DNA of 64,000 bases. Origin: an uncultured Eubacteriales bacterium. GTDB lineage: Bacteria; Bacillota; Clostridia; Oscillospirales; Acutalibacteraceae. The stretch is from NCBI GenBank assembly GCA_958417225.1, contig CATZCM010000001.1, positions 116,102 through 180,101 of the forward strand. The letters run 5' to 3'. Positions 48,715-58,707 of the stretch are shown in pieces. Position 1 is the first letter of the stretch, and every line of letters starts with the position of its first letter. The position numbers and the translations under genes are program-made. The notes beneath the pieces are model-generated. The model worked only from the letters and a program-made list of their open reading frames with translations, made no database searches and was not told the origin of the DNA.

Positions 48715-51249
48715 GTGAGTAAGAAAATTTTGTCAGCGTTGTTATCATTGGTTATATTTATAAATTTGTTGCCAATTATTGAGGTAAAGGTTAGTGCAAA
48801 TGAAAATGCTATTGATTCTCAAGGTGTAAAATATAGTGTGCTAAGTGATTTAGAAGTAGAGGTTAGTGGTTTTACCGATGGTATAAGTGAACATATTACA
48901 ATTCCAGAAACAATATTGATTAATGGTTGTAATTATAATATAGTACGCATTAGTGATTGTGCATTTGGTGATTGTAAAAATGTAAGATCAGTGGTTTTGT
49001 CGGATAGTATACGAAGTGTTTATCAATATGCGTTCTACAATTGCGAAAATTTGGAAATGATTAAAATAGGTAAAAGTGTTAGTAAGATTAGATCAAGTGC
49101 TTTTTGGTATTGTACGAGTTTAAAGGACATAGTGGTGGATGAGGAAAATCGTTGGTTCAAAACTGGAGAAGATGGAGTTTTATATAATAAAAATCAAACT
49201 GAGATAGTTAAATGTCCTGGAGGAAAAACTGAAACAAAGTTTGAATTGAAGTTAAGTGTAAGAAGTATTAGACCTGGTGCATTTGATTCATGTTTGAATT
49301 TGACTGAAATAAATGCTAATGAAAATAGTGAGATTTTTTCTAGTGACAAAGGGGTTTTATATAATAAAACTCAAACGGAACTTATAGTATATCCATGCGG
49401 TAAGATGGAATCGTCATTTGAGATTTCAAAGCAAATAGAGAAAATTTATCCTCGTGCGATTGCTAATTGTATAAATTTAAGTTCAATAAACACTAATAAA
49501 GAAAATGAGTATTTTTCTAGTGTTAATGGAGTTTTATATGATAAGTATCAAACAGAATTACTTGTGTATCCAGCAGGAAAACGGGACGAATGTTATACTC
49601 CTGTACCAAAACTTCAAGTTATATCATCATATGCATTCGCAGGTTGTAAACATCTAGTTTCTTTTGTATCTCCAGGTACTATAAATTCTCTTGAAAAGGG
49701 AATATTTGAAGGTTGTATTAGTTTAAATAATATTATAATTTCTAATTGTACTGAAGTAATAAATGATTATGTATTTATTGGATGCTCTGGTTTACATAAA
49801 TTAGAAGTTGAATATCAAAGCCATTTGGTAATGGTAAAAAGTAAAGCTTTTTATTGCTGTCCAAAAGATTTGAAGGTTGTTGTACATGATTGTAAAGGCA
49901 AAAATTCAAATCTTAGAAAGTGTTATTTAGGGAGTTATTGTTGCAATAAATATGGTTTGTTTGGTGATATAAAAGACCTTGAGGATATGTTTGCAGATGC
50001 GTTTATGAATGAGTTTACAGCTGCAGAAGTAAGTGAGAAAATTGTAACGGATGAACCAAGACAAATTAAAATAAATGCTGATTTGTATGAAATATTAACT
50101 GATATTAATGGAAATAAAAATGCGGTTCTTTTTTCATTAGGAAGCTGTAAAGAAGAAAATGTGGTTGTACCAAATAATGTGAGTTATGAGGGTGAGATTT
50201 ACCTAGTAAGGGAAATAGGAGCATTTGCCGCTTCTGAGCATGAAAATTTAAGATTTGTAGATTTAGGCGACTCGATAACCAAAATTGGTGATTGTGCTTT
50301 TTGTGATTGTAAAAATTTAATGAAGGTAAAACTACCAAATAATTTGATAAAAATTGGAATAGGAGGATTTTCATATTGTTGTAATTTGAATGAAATAGAA
50401 CTTCCTAGTAGTTTAAATCAACTTGCTGTAAATGCCTTCTTTAAGTGTAGCCGTTTGGAAACTTTGGTAATTCCAGATGGTATAAGAGAAATTGAGAAGT
50501 CTATAATTCAAGGTTGTAATAAGTTAAAAGCGATTAATGTTCCCTCTAGTGTGATAAAAATTGATTCTGCGGAGATCGTTCAAAAAATGTTTGTATGTCC
50601 AGATAATAAAGTGTATTCATCTGATGATAAGGGTGTATTGTACAATAAAGACAAAACTGTATTGATTAATTATCCACTACAAGATCCAGATCGGAGTTAT
50701 GATGTCCCATCAAGTGTAACAGTTATTGGAAGTTGTGCTTTTATGAAAAGAATGCATGCAAGGTTACGTTTGGTTAGATTGCATAAAAATATAATTCGTA
50801 TTGAAGATGAGGCATTTTCTACGTTTATTAATGTATTAATTAAATCTGGAAGTAATTTAAATACAATTTCGCAAGGCCATAATTCGTATTATTTAGAGTG
50901 CGTTGAGGGATCTGAAGAGTATTCAAGGTTAAGTGAGTTAATTTATTTTGCAGGAGGTTCTGTTATCCAAGTAGCTGTTATGGATGGAGTAGAATATGGC
51001 CTAGGCGGAAATTCTGCATGGATTTGCGGCTATAGGGATAAGTCTGCTGAAAAAATTACTGTGCAAGATGAAATTTTTTATAATGGCAAGGCATACAAAA
51101 TAAATGCAATTTATTTTGAAATGTTTTGGCAATATCCCAAAAACTTTAGAATCTGTTTACCTTATGAAAAGGGCAGTGTTGAGGATATAAGATTAAGAAA
51201 TTTGATTGGTGATTATTGCAAATATTTAATGGTAGAAAATTGTTGTTAG
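48715..51249 (+). CDS. Secreted BspA-type leucine-rich-repeat protein
   Basis: 844 residues with a signal peptide (SKKILSALLSLVIFINLLP, cut near VSA-NE). The rest is mostly LRR_5 repeats of the BspA/Treponema type (AFGDCKNVRSVVLSDSIRSV, AFYNCENLEMIKIGKSVSKI, AFCDCKNLMKVKLPNNLIKI). At least four copies of an inserted hairpin unit resemble (F/Y)(F/S)SS..GVLY(N/D)K.QTE(L/I)(V/L).(Y/C)P.GK. The final 100 residues are not repetitive. BspA-type proteins bind host surfaces and matrix proteins in known cases; a host contact role is inferred. The GTG follows AGGAGGG at 8 bases. Confidence 0.88.
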   Translation: MSKKILSALLSLVIFINLLPIIEVKVSANENAIDSQGVKYSVLSDLEVEVSGFTDGISEHITIPETILINGCNYNIVRISDCAFGDCKNVRSVVLSDSIRSVYQYAFYNCENLEMIKIGKSVSKIRSSAFWYCTSLKDIVVDEENRWFKTGEDGVLYNKNQTEIVKCPGGKTETKFELKLSVRSIRPGAFDSCLNLTEINANENSEIFSSDKGVLYNKTQTELIVYPCGKMESSFEISKQIEKIYPRAIANCINLSSINTNKENEYFSSVNGVLYDKYQTELLVYPAGKRDECYTPVPKLQVISSYAFAGCKHLVSFVSPGTINSLEKGIFEGCISLNNIIISNCTEVINDYVFIGCSGLHKLEVEYQSHLVMVKSKAFYCCPKDLKVVVHDCKGKNSNLRKCYLGSYCCNKYGLFGDIKDLEDMFADAFMNEFTAAEVSEKIVTDEPRQIKINADLYEILTDINGNKNAVLFSLGSCKEENVVVPNNVSYEGEIYLVREIGAFAASEHENLRFVDLGDSITKIGDCAFCDCKNLMKVKLPNNLIKIGIGGFSYCCNLNEIELPSSLNQLAVNAFFKCSRLETLVIPDGIREIEKSIIQGCNKLKAINVPSSVIKIDSAEIVQKMFVCPDNKVYSSDDKGVLYNKDKTVLINYPLQDPDRSYDVPSSVTVIGSCAFMKRMHARLRLVRLHKNIIRIEDEAFSTFINVLIKSGSNLNTISQGHNSYYLECVEGSEEYSRLSELIYFAGGSVIQVAVMDGVEYGLGGNSAWICGYRDKSAEKITVQDEIFYNGKAYKINAIYFEMFWQYPKNFRICLPYEKGSVEDIRLRNLIGDYCKYLMVENCC

Positions 51250-51313
51250 AATGTTTCTAAAAAAATAATAGTGAAGTTAAGTAAATCTAAAATTTAAATA
51301 TTTAATAATTTTG

Positions 51314-51351
51314 CAGCTTTAATTGTATGTAAACAATTGAAGCTGTTTTTT
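51314..51351 (+). terminator. Terminator of the LRR gene
   Basis: CAGCTTTAATTGT pairs with ACAATTGAAGCTG (one G-T) around a short loop, then six T residues. The rest of the space to 51572 shows no gene. Confidence 0.88.
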
Positions 51352-51571
51352 ATTGTGTATTCTATGTGCGAATTTTGTTAAATAATGTGATAAAGATATA
51401 CAATAATGTTAATTTAACTAATTTTTATATGGTATTGTTAAGTATAAAAATAAAGTAAGTATGATATTTTCATAGTGAATTGAAAATGAATTTGCGAAGA
51501 AATTGCTTTGGTATTTAATAAGAAATTATTTTTTCCACTGTCCGTTTTTTTATAAATCTGTGCAAAAAAGA

Positions 51572-51600
51572 TTGACATGAGATATAAGATGGAGTATAAT
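51572..51600 (+). promoter_or_regulatory. Perfect consensus promoter fixing the start of the next gene
   Basis: TTGACA, 17 bases, TATAAT. It overlaps the first codons of a longer open frame, so translation must begin downstream, at the GTG at 51631. Confidence 0.85.
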
Positions 51601-51630
51601 AAAAATATACTTAAAATAGGGGTGGTATAC

Positions 51631-52020
51631 GTGATTTTCGATATTATATCAGAAAGATGCAGAACCCTATGCAGGATAAGCAGTTATTTGATATACATTT
51701 TCACTTTTTTATCGTTGATAGGCCACTTCGCAACGCTTGGTGGATTTATTGATGCAGTGTTATACTATTTATTTTTTGGACTGATTTTGCTAGGTGTAGC
51801 TGCTAGAGATTACGTTTCTCTCGGGATATTATTTTTAGGAAAATTTATTTTGAATATGCTAGATGTGTTTTTGATATTTACGAGAGATTATTCGGGACTA
51901 GTTGATAGCTATGACCTATGGAAGTTTTTATTTGGTTTAATTATAAATGGAATACTAACTTATATTTGCTTTAAAATATCGTTAAATTTTGAAAAAGGAG
52001 AAACTGACGTTGATAGATAA
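51631..52020 (+). CDS. Small integral membrane protein, unknown function
   Basis: 129 residues with about four hydrophobic helices (roughly 15-35, 40-58, 62-80 and 92-115) and a charged tail (EKGETDVDR). No family is recognised. The GTG start follows AGGGGTGG; the frame extends upstream but runs through the promoter. It overlaps the downstream radical SAM gene by 11 bases, so the two are likely coupled. Confidence 0.65.
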   Translation: MIFDIISERCRTLCRISSYLIYIFTFLSLIGHFATLGGFIDAVLYYLFFGLILLGVAARDYVSLGILFLGKFILNMLDVFLIFTRDYSGLVDSYDLWKFLFGLIINGILTYICFKISLNFEKGETDVDR

Positions 52021-53851
52021 AAAGAAACTTGAAAACATTTTATTGAAAGTACAAAAGCCAGGTAGATATACTGGTGGAGAATTGAATAGTGTGATAAAAA
52101 AGAATGCTAATATAAGATTTGCGTTTTGTTTTCCGGATGTGTATGAGATTGGGATGTCGTATCTTGGAATGAAAATACTTTACGAACTTCTTAACAGTCA
52201 AGACGATGTGTGGTGTGAGAGAGTTTTTGCTCCATGGATTGATATGGAAGAACAAATGAAGAAAAACGATATTCCGCTTTATGCCCTGGAAAGTTTTGAT
52301 GCAGTTTCAGACTTTGATTTTATTGGATTTACACTTCAATATGAACTATCATACACTAATATTTTAAATATGTTGCATTTGTCAGGAGTTCCACTTAAAT
52401 CATCTGATCGTAGTGGGTTATCCCAGATAGTAATAGCTGGTGGTCCTTGTGCACACAATCCGGAACCACTTTCAGCGTTTGTGGATATGTTTGTAATAGG
52501 CGAAGGTGAAGAAGTGATGCTCGAGATCATGGACGTGTATCGAAAACATAAAAAAGCTTCATCTACGCGTGAAGAGTTTTTATACGAAGTTAGCCATGTA
52601 AAAGGTGTATATGTTCCGAGCTTATATGAGGTTGAGTACAACGAAGACGATACTATAAAAAAGTTTAGAGCGATAGGTGATGTACCAGAAAAAATTTGTA
52701 GGCGTGTTATACTAGATTTCAATAATGCGTTCGTGTCAACCAAACCAGTAGTACCAATGATTGAAATTGTACATGATCGAGCGGTTGTGGAAGTAATGAG
52801 AGGGTGCATGAGAGGATGTAGATTTTGTCAAGCGGGGTACATATACAGACCGAAACGTGAGAGATCAGTTGAAAATGTAAATAATCAGTGTAAAAATTTG
52901 TGTGAATCTACTGGATATGATGAAATATCATTGTCGTCACTTAGTTCTACGGATCACAACTATATTAATGAACTAATCGATAGGATTAATTCATGGGGGA
53001 AAAATGCTCAAATAAGTGTGTCACTACCGTCAATGAGAGTGGATAGCTTTTCAGAGGAACTTATGAGCAAATTGAAAAGCATACGTAAAAGTGGGCTAAC
53101 TTTCGCTCCGGAAGCTGGGACACAAAGGCTTCGTGATGTGATAAATAAAAATGTTACACAAGATGAACTAAAAAAAACAGTTCGAATAGCTTTCGATGGT
53201 GGTTGGAATAGAGTTAAACTTTATTTTATGATAGGGCTTCCAACTGAGACACATGAAGATCTCGTAGGAATAGCAAATTTAGGTCAAATGGTAGTGGACG
53301 AGTACTATCACTCGGAAAATCGTCAAAAAGGTAAAGCAGTATCAGTTACGCTTAGTGCTTCAACTTTTGTACCAAAACCATTTACTCCGTTTCAGTGGGA
53401 AGCTCAGGATGATATTGAAACGGTGCATAAAAAACAAGCTGTGATAAAAAATTCAATAAAATCACGTAAGATTTCTTTTAATTGGCATGATGCTGATACG
53501 AGTTTTATGGAAAGCGTTTTTGCGCGAGGCGATCGTAGGTTATGTGATGTTCTATTGAAAGCACACGAACGTGGATTGAAGTTTGACGGATGGTCGGATT
53601 GCTTTAGTCTTGAAAGATGGCTTGAGGTGTTTCGAGAATGCAATATTGATCCGAAGTTTTATGCGAATAGAAAGAGAAGTTTCGAAGAAATTTTACCGTG
53701 GGATCATATAGATATGGGTGTAACAAAATCCTTCTTGAGACAGGAATGTGAACGTGCTAAAAACGCTATACCTACACCAAACTGTAAAGAACAATGTTCA
53801 AATTGTGGGGTGGGTTCTTATAAAGGAGGAATTTGTTGTGAAAAACGTTAG
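52010..53851 (+). CDS. B12-binding-domain radical SAM protein (TIGR03960 type)
   Basis: 613 residues. VQKPGRYTGGE at the N-terminus and FAFCFPDVYEIGMSYLGMKI are typical of the family. A cobalamin-domain-like region is followed by the radical SAM centre RGCMRGCRFCQAGYIYRP (CX3CX2C), SLSSLSSTDH and FAPEAGTQRLRDVINK. The C-terminal end is Cys-rich (CKEQCSNCGVG). In Clostridia it is regularly paired with a DUF2344/TIGR03936 protein, as here. Its substrate is unknown to me. The TTG start is chosen because AAAAAGGAG lies 9 bases ahead. Confidence 0.9.
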   Translation: MIDKKKLENILLKVQKPGRYTGGELNSVIKKNANIRFAFCFPDVYEIGMSYLGMKILYELLNSQDDVWCERVFAPWIDMEEQMKKNDIPLYALESFDAVSDFDFIGFTLQYELSYTNILNMLHLSGVPLKSSDRSGLSQIVIAGGPCAHNPEPLSAFVDMFVIGEGEEVMLEIMDVYRKHKKASSTREEFLYEVSHVKGVYVPSLYEVEYNEDDTIKKFRAIGDVPEKICRRVILDFNNAFVSTKPVVPMIEIVHDRAVVEVMRGCMRGCRFCQAGYIYRPKRERSVENVNNQCKNLCESTGYDEISLSSLSSTDHNYINELIDRINSWGKNAQISVSLPSMRVDSFSEELMSKLKSIRKSGLTFAPEAGTQRLRDVINKNVTQDELKKTVRIAFDGGWNRVKLYFMIGLPTETHEDLVGIANLGQMVVDEYYHSENRQKGKAVSVTLSASTFVPKPFTPFQWEAQDDIETVHKKQAVIKNSIKSRKISFNWHDADTSFMESVFARGDRRLCDVLLKAHERGLKFDGWSDCFSLERWLEVFRECNIDPKFYANRKRSFEEILPWDHIDMGVTKSFLRQECERAKNAIPTPNCKEQCSNCGVGSYKGGICCEKR

Positions 53852-54470
53852 GGTTTGGTTTGAGAAGGATAAACAAGCTCGTTTCATCTCGCATCTCGAT
53901 CTTAATCGATGTATGTTAAGAGCAATAAATGCCTCAAAAATTAAGATTTGGCATACAGAAGGATTTAACCCGCATCCGTTTGTTACTTTTGCTTTACCGT
54001 TACCTCTTGGAGTGAAAGGTGTAAGGGAAGCTATGGACATGAGATTGCTGGAGGATTGCAACGACATACCAAGTAGAGTGAATAAATACTTACCAGAGGG
54101 AATACGTGTCTTGGAAGTTAAAGATCCGGAACTTAAACCAACTGACATCGCATTTGCAAGGTATGAAGTAAGTTTAGATTTTATGAATATTGATACGATA
54201 AAAGAATTTTTAGCTCAAGAGACTATTTTAGTTGAAAAAAAGACAAAATCATCTGTTCGTACGATAGATCTAAAAAAATACATAGATTGTAGAGACATAA
54301 AAATAACTAATGATTCAGTGACAATTGAACTTATTTTGCCAGCAGGAAGTAAACTTAATATATCGCCAATATTGTTTGTAAACGCACTTTTTAAATTTTC
54401 TGATCATGAGTACATGTATTTTATTGTAAGACGGGAACTTTTAACTGAGGATAAGTTTGTATGGAGGTAG
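53838..54470 (+). CDS. DUF2344/TIGR03936 radical-SAM-associated protein
   Basis: A 210-residue partner of the preceding radical SAM protein. VRVWFEKDKQARFISHLDLNRCMLRA and TEGFNPHPFVTFALPLPLGV are the defining motifs. The GTG start follows AGGAGGA and overlaps the upstream stop by 14 bases. In related genomes these two genes sit near rplU and rng; here mutL follows. Confidence 0.9.
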   Translation: MKNVRVWFEKDKQARFISHLDLNRCMLRAINASKIKIWHTEGFNPHPFVTFALPLPLGVKGVREAMDMRLLEDCNDIPSRVNKYLPEGIRVLEVKDPELKPTDIAFARYEVSLDFMNIDTIKEFLAQETILVEKKTKSSVRTIDLKKYIDCRDIKITNDSVTIELILPAGSKLNISPILFVNALFKFSDHEYMYFIVRRELLTEDKFVWR

Positions 54471-54473
54471 CTT

Positions 54474-56588
54474 ATGGGTCGAATAAATGTTTTAGATAAG
54501 CACTTGGCGGAACTTATTGCTGCAGGTGAAGTAGTGGAACGTCCAGCGTCTGTTGTTAAAGAACTTTTGGAAAATTGCATAGATGCTAAGGCAAAGACAG
54601 TGACAGTAGAAATCCAAAACGGAGGTATAACACTTATTCGTGTTACCGATAATGGAATTGGAATTTCACGTGATGATGTGCCAAAAGCTTTTCTGAGAAA
54701 CGCAACAAGTAAAGTTTCAAATCAAGATGACCTTGAAAAAATAGCTACTTTAGGGTTCAGAGGGGAGGCACTGGCGTCAATATCTGCTGTGGCAAAAGTG
54801 GAGCTTTTGACGAAAGTAAATGATGAAGAACTTGGGACTAGGTATGAAATAGAAGGTGGAGAGGAAATTACTTGTGAGGACTGCGGGACAGCTCAAGGTA
54901 CTACAATAATAGTTCGAGATATTTTTTACAATACTCCGGCTAGAATGAAGTTTTTGAAAAAAAATGTTTCAGAGGCGAACGCGGTTGCAGCGGTTGTTGA
55001 TAGAATTGCGCTTTCATATCCACAGATATCGTTTAAATTTATACGTGATGGTAAGCAAACTCTGAATACTTTAGGTGATGGGAAAATTAGTTCATGCATA
55101 TATTCTGTTTATGGAAAAAGCTTTTTGGATTCACTTATGCCATTAGAGTACGAATTGTCTGGTGTGCATGTGAATGGCTTTATTAGTAAACCAACTGCTG
55201 CACGTGCAACGAGAAGTATGCAACACTTTTTTATCAATTCAAGGTATGTGAGAACGCGTACAGCAATGGCGGCACTTGAGGAAGCATATAAAGGTTCTAT
55301 GATGGTAGGTAAATTTCCAGCGTGTGTATTGTATATCAATGTTCCTTTTGAGGCTGTTGATGTAAATGTGCATCCGGCTAAAACTGAAGTAAGGTTTATT
55401 GATGAACGGCCTATCTTTGAAGCGGTATACCATGGCGTGAAATCTGCGTTAAATAAGGATTTACGTGGAAAAGTTATGACTTTAGTGGATGAAAATAAAA
55501 ATGAAACTAAATTTGTAAATCGTGTTTCTAACGAGAAATCTAAAGTTAACTTACACGATCGAAAAGACCAAGAATCGGAATTGACCTTCAATGATATATC
55601 ATCTGAAAAAAACTTTTCTGGATTGAGAACATTGACCAACATCACAACTGTTCCAAAAAAAATAAGTCCAATTCAAAGTATTGTAAGCGAAAAGGTACAA
55701 TTGGGTAAAAGCGGTGATTGTGATAAAAAAATTGAAACTGATGTGAAGAAGCACGATTTACTGAAAAAGGAGTTGGATGAAGAAGAACCGGAGATTTTTA
55801 TACCAAGAACAGTGCACTACGATGCTGTAGTAGATCGAGAAAAGGATAAAATTTTAGACAAATCAGACGTTTTAACCCAAAGTGATCGAAATACAGTGGA
55901 CGAAAAAAAATTAGTAAATGAAAAAGTTGTACAACAATTGGAATTCAATTCAATAATAGAAGATGTTAGTGAAAAAATTCCTTCTGCAGCAAAAGTTCAA
56001 GGCGAAGTAAGCCGTGTGCAAACAAAAGTGGTGGGAGAAATTTTTAACACGTATATTGTAGTACAGTATGAAAATGATAAAATGATATTAATTGATAAGC
56101 ACGCTGCACATGAGAGAATGTTATACGAGAAATTAAAAGAAGGACATCCAACTGATTTTGCTCAGATGTTATTAACTCCGGTTACTGTTGTTTTGGAAAA
56201 GGGTGAGTTTGATGCTGTGGTATCAAATGCAGAAATTTTAAATGAAGCGGGGTTTGATGTGGAAGCTTTTGGTTCGGGCTCTGTTATAGTGAGGTCTGCT
56301 CCTATGTATTTTACTGTACAGGAAATTCCAAATGCAATAGTGGAAATAGCTGGGTATCTTATGAAACATAATAAAAATATTAGTACACAAAAAAAAGATT
56401 GGCTTTTTCATAACATTGCTTGCAGGGCTGCGATAAAGGGTGGAACTCCAATGAAACTAGAAGAAATGATAGATTTTGTGAAAAAACTTGAGCAAAACCC
56501 TCAAATCAAGTTTTGCCCTCATGGTAGACCAGTGTCGATAATTTTAAATAAGAAAGAAATTGAAAAAAAATTTGGACGAATACAATAA
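54474..56588 (+). CDS. mutL: DNA mismatch repair protein MutL
   Basis: 704 residues. The N-terminal GHKL ATPase has AAGEVVERPASVVKELLEN, DNGIGI and TLGFRGEALASI. The transducer domain ends with FINSRYVR and NVHPAKTEVRF. A variable linker (about 340-510) follows, and the C-terminal dimerisation domain carries the endonuclease motif DKHAAHERMLYEKL and CPHGRPV, so this is a nicking-type MutL. No mutS is nearby. Confidence 0.96.
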   Translation: MGRINVLDKHLAELIAAGEVVERPASVVKELLENCIDAKAKTVTVEIQNGGITLIRVTDNGIGISRDDVPKAFLRNATSKVSNQDDLEKIATLGFRGEALASISAVAKVELLTKVNDEELGTRYEIEGGEEITCEDCGTAQGTTIIVRDIFYNTPARMKFLKKNVSEANAVAAVVDRIALSYPQISFKFIRDGKQTLNTLGDGKISSCIYSVYGKSFLDSLMPLEYELSGVHVNGFISKPTAARATRSMQHFFINSRYVRTRTAMAALEEAYKGSMMVGKFPACVLYINVPFEAVDVNVHPAKTEVRFIDERPIFEAVYHGVKSALNKDLRGKVMTLVDENKNETKFVNRVSNEKSKVNLHDRKDQESELTFNDISSEKNFSGLRTLTNITTVPKKISPIQSIVSEKVQLGKSGDCDKKIETDVKKHDLLKKELDEEEPEIFIPRTVHYDAVVDREKDKILDKSDVLTQSDRNTVDEKKLVNEKVVQQLEFNSIIEDVSEKIPSAAKVQGEVSRVQTKVVGEIFNTYIVVQYENDKMILIDKHAAHERMLYEKLKEGHPTDFAQMLLTPVTVVLEKGEFDAVVSNAEILNEAGFDVEAFGSGSVIVRSAPMYFTVQEIPNAIVEIAGYLMKHNKNISTQKKDWLFHNIACRAAIKGGTPMKLEEMIDFVKKLEQNPQIKFCPHGRPVSIILNKKEIEKKFGRIQ

Positions 56589-56602
56589 ATTTGGAGTGTG
56601 TT

Positions 56603-57718
56603 ATGAATAGAGAAATTTATCTTGACAATAGTGCTACCACAGTTGTATGTGAAGATGCTGCGAAAAAAGCTTTTGAGATGATGTGTACTAATTACGGAAA
56701 CCCGTCGTCCTTGCATGCGAAGGGGTTAAGTGCGGAAAATTCAATTGATCAGGCTCGTGAGAGTATTGCGATGAAACTTTCAGCTAACGTGAATGAAATT
56801 TATTTTACTTCTGGCGGTACTGAAGCTAATAATCTTGCAGTGTTTGGGGTTGTGGACAGGATGAAAAGGCGAGGAAATAAAATTGTCACAACTGCGATAG
56901 AACATTCTTCCGTACTAGAATCAATACAAGAATTAGAAAAACGTGGTTTCGATGTGACGTATGTGAAACCAGGGCTTGACGGTAAAATTAATATAAAAGA
57001 CTTATCTTGTGCAATCGACAAAAATACAATTTTGGTAAGTGTGATGATGGTTAATAATGAAACGGGAGCGAGACAGCCAGTTGAGCATATACGTAAAATT
57101 ATATCAAGTAAAAAATCACCAGCAATGTTTCATGTGGATGCTGTGCAAGCGTTTTGCAAGACTGATGTTAATGTTAAACGTATAGGTTGTGATCTTTTGT
57201 CGGTTACAGCACATAAGGTACATGGCCCAAAAGGAGTAGGAGCCCTTTTTATTTCAAAAAATGCGAAGATTAATCCAATTATATTTGGTGGAGAACAGCA
57301 AAGAAAATTTCGTCCAGGAACTGAACCTGTGCCGGCAATTACAGCTTTTGGGATTGCGGTGTCTATGCCGAGTGCATCGCAATATATTGATGAACTAAAG
57401 CATTATTGCGTAGAAAAAGTTAAATCAATGAAAGAATTAGCCTTGAATTCTCCGGATGATTCTATTGGTGTAGTTAATTTTTCTGTGCCAGGAGTACGAT
57501 CAGAGACTCTTTTGCATTATCTCTCTGAAAAAGGTATATTTGTATCAAGTGGGTCCGCTTGTGCAAAGGGACATAAAAGTTATGTACTTGAAAGCATGGG
57601 ACTTGATGTGAAAAGAATAGATTCGGCTATTCGAGTTAGCTTCTCTCGATATAATACTCGGGATGATGTAGACGATTTAATGTATGCTATTGGTAATTTA
57701 AAATTAGTTCGTTCGTAA
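56603..57718 (+). CDS. Cysteine desulfurase (NifS/IscS type)
   Basis: A PLP enzyme that takes sulfur from cysteine for Fe-S clusters or tRNA thiolation. The 371 residues include IYLDNSATT, SGGTEANNLA, IEHSSVLE, NNETGARQP, HVDAVQAF, the PLP lysine Lys205 in SVTAHKVHGPKGVGAL, and the catalytic cysteine in SSGSACAKGHKS. No iscU or thiI is adjacent. The ATG follows GGAGTG; an in-frame TTG 12 bases earlier overlaps that site. Confidence 0.94.
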   Translation: MNREIYLDNSATTVVCEDAAKKAFEMMCTNYGNPSSLHAKGLSAENSIDQARESIAMKLSANVNEIYFTSGGTEANNLAVFGVVDRMKRRGNKIVTTAIEHSSVLESIQELEKRGFDVTYVKPGLDGKINIKDLSCAIDKNTILVSVMMVNNETGARQPVEHIRKIISSKKSPAMFHVDAVQAFCKTDVNVKRIGCDLLSVTAHKVHGPKGVGALFISKNAKINPIIFGGEQQRKFRPGTEPVPAITAFGIAVSMPSASQYIDELKHYCVEKVKSMKELALNSPDDSIGVVNFSVPGVRSETLLHYLSEKGIFVSSGSACAKGHKSYVLESMGLDVKRIDSAIRVSFSRYNTRDDVDDLMYAIGNLKLVRS

Positions 57719-57777
57719 AAGAAAAAATGTGTGTAAAGTAAGTGTTTCCAGTATAAATGTCAAATGAGGGATTTCTT

Positions 57778-58686
57778 ATGAAAAACAAGAGAAAACTGAT
57801 TTTTTCAATAGTTACGTTATGTGCTGTGATGGTTGCATTTTGTATTTTGTTTGATTTTCGTACACTTACGTTTAAGGATGTTAATCTTGAAAACATAATG
57901 AGCAGTGAGAGGGCAATATCGTCTGATGATATGTCCGTGCATTTTATAAATGTTGGTGCAGCTGATAGCGCATATGTTACTTGTCACGGTCACAATATTT
58001 TAATTGATTCAGGTGATGTTTCACTGTCTGATCAGGTACTTGAGTACTTACAGCGTAAAAATGTAAAATCACTTGATTTAATAATAGTATCGCATCCGCA
58101 CCTTGATCATATTGGAGGAATGCCTGCAGTGATTCGCAATGTGAATGTAGGACGGTTTATTATGCCGATACTTCCTGATGATATACTTCCTCTAACAAAA
58201 ACATATACTCAGATGCTTGATTGTCTTTGTGAAAAAGGAATTTCTGTGGAAACGCAGGTTCCTGGCACATCTTTTTCAATTGGCAATGTTAGGTGTGAAA
58301 TTTTTGCTCCACTTAGTAATTACGAGGATGTGAATGATTACTCGATAGTTGCGAGATTGTCATATGGAAGTGTTAGATTTTTGTTTACTGGAGATGCTCA
58401 GGAAAAGTCTGAGAATGATATACTTAAACAAAATTATAATATTTCAGCGGATGTACTTAAAGTGGGACATCATGGGAGCAAAACTTCAACGACGGATGCG
58501 TTTTTAAGTGCAGTGTCACCAAAGTATGCGGTGATTTCATCTGCACCTTCGAAACACGGACATCCACATAAAGTTATAGTAAATAAATTAAACAAGAGAA
58601 ATATAAATGTCCTTCGTACTGATACTAATGGTACGATAGTAATATCAACAGATGGTAATAAAATACAAGTTAACACGGAAACTTAA
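57778..58686 (+). CDS. ComEC/Rec2-like exported metallo-beta-lactamase hydrolase
   Basis: 302 residues. An N-terminal membrane anchor (LIFSIVTLCAVMVAFCILF) is followed by a metallo-beta-lactamase domain: VHFINVGAADSAYV, SHPHLDHIGG, FTGDAQ, VGHHGSKTST and HGHPHK. It is a shorter paralog of the protein at 6561 and has no Cys tail. In place of the usual DVGQ/DxG..., NVGAADS is present. The start follows GAGGGA. Extracellular nucleic-acid or phosphodiester cleavage is a guess. Confidence 0.83.
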   Translation: MKNKRKLIFSIVTLCAVMVAFCILFDFRTLTFKDVNLENIMSSERAISSDDMSVHFINVGAADSAYVTCHGHNILIDSGDVSLSDQVLEYLQRKNVKSLDLIIVSHPHLDHIGGMPAVIRNVNVGRFIMPILPDDILPLTKTYTQMLDCLCEKGISVETQVPGTSFSIGNVRCEIFAPLSNYEDVNDYSIVARLSYGSVRFLFTGDAQEKSENDILKQNYNISADVLKVGHHGSKTSTTDAFLSAVSPKYAVISSAPSKHGHPHKVIVNKLNKRNINVLRTDTNGTIVISTDGNKIQVNTET

Positions 58687-58707
58687 TTGTTGTATAGGAG
58701 AATTAAA

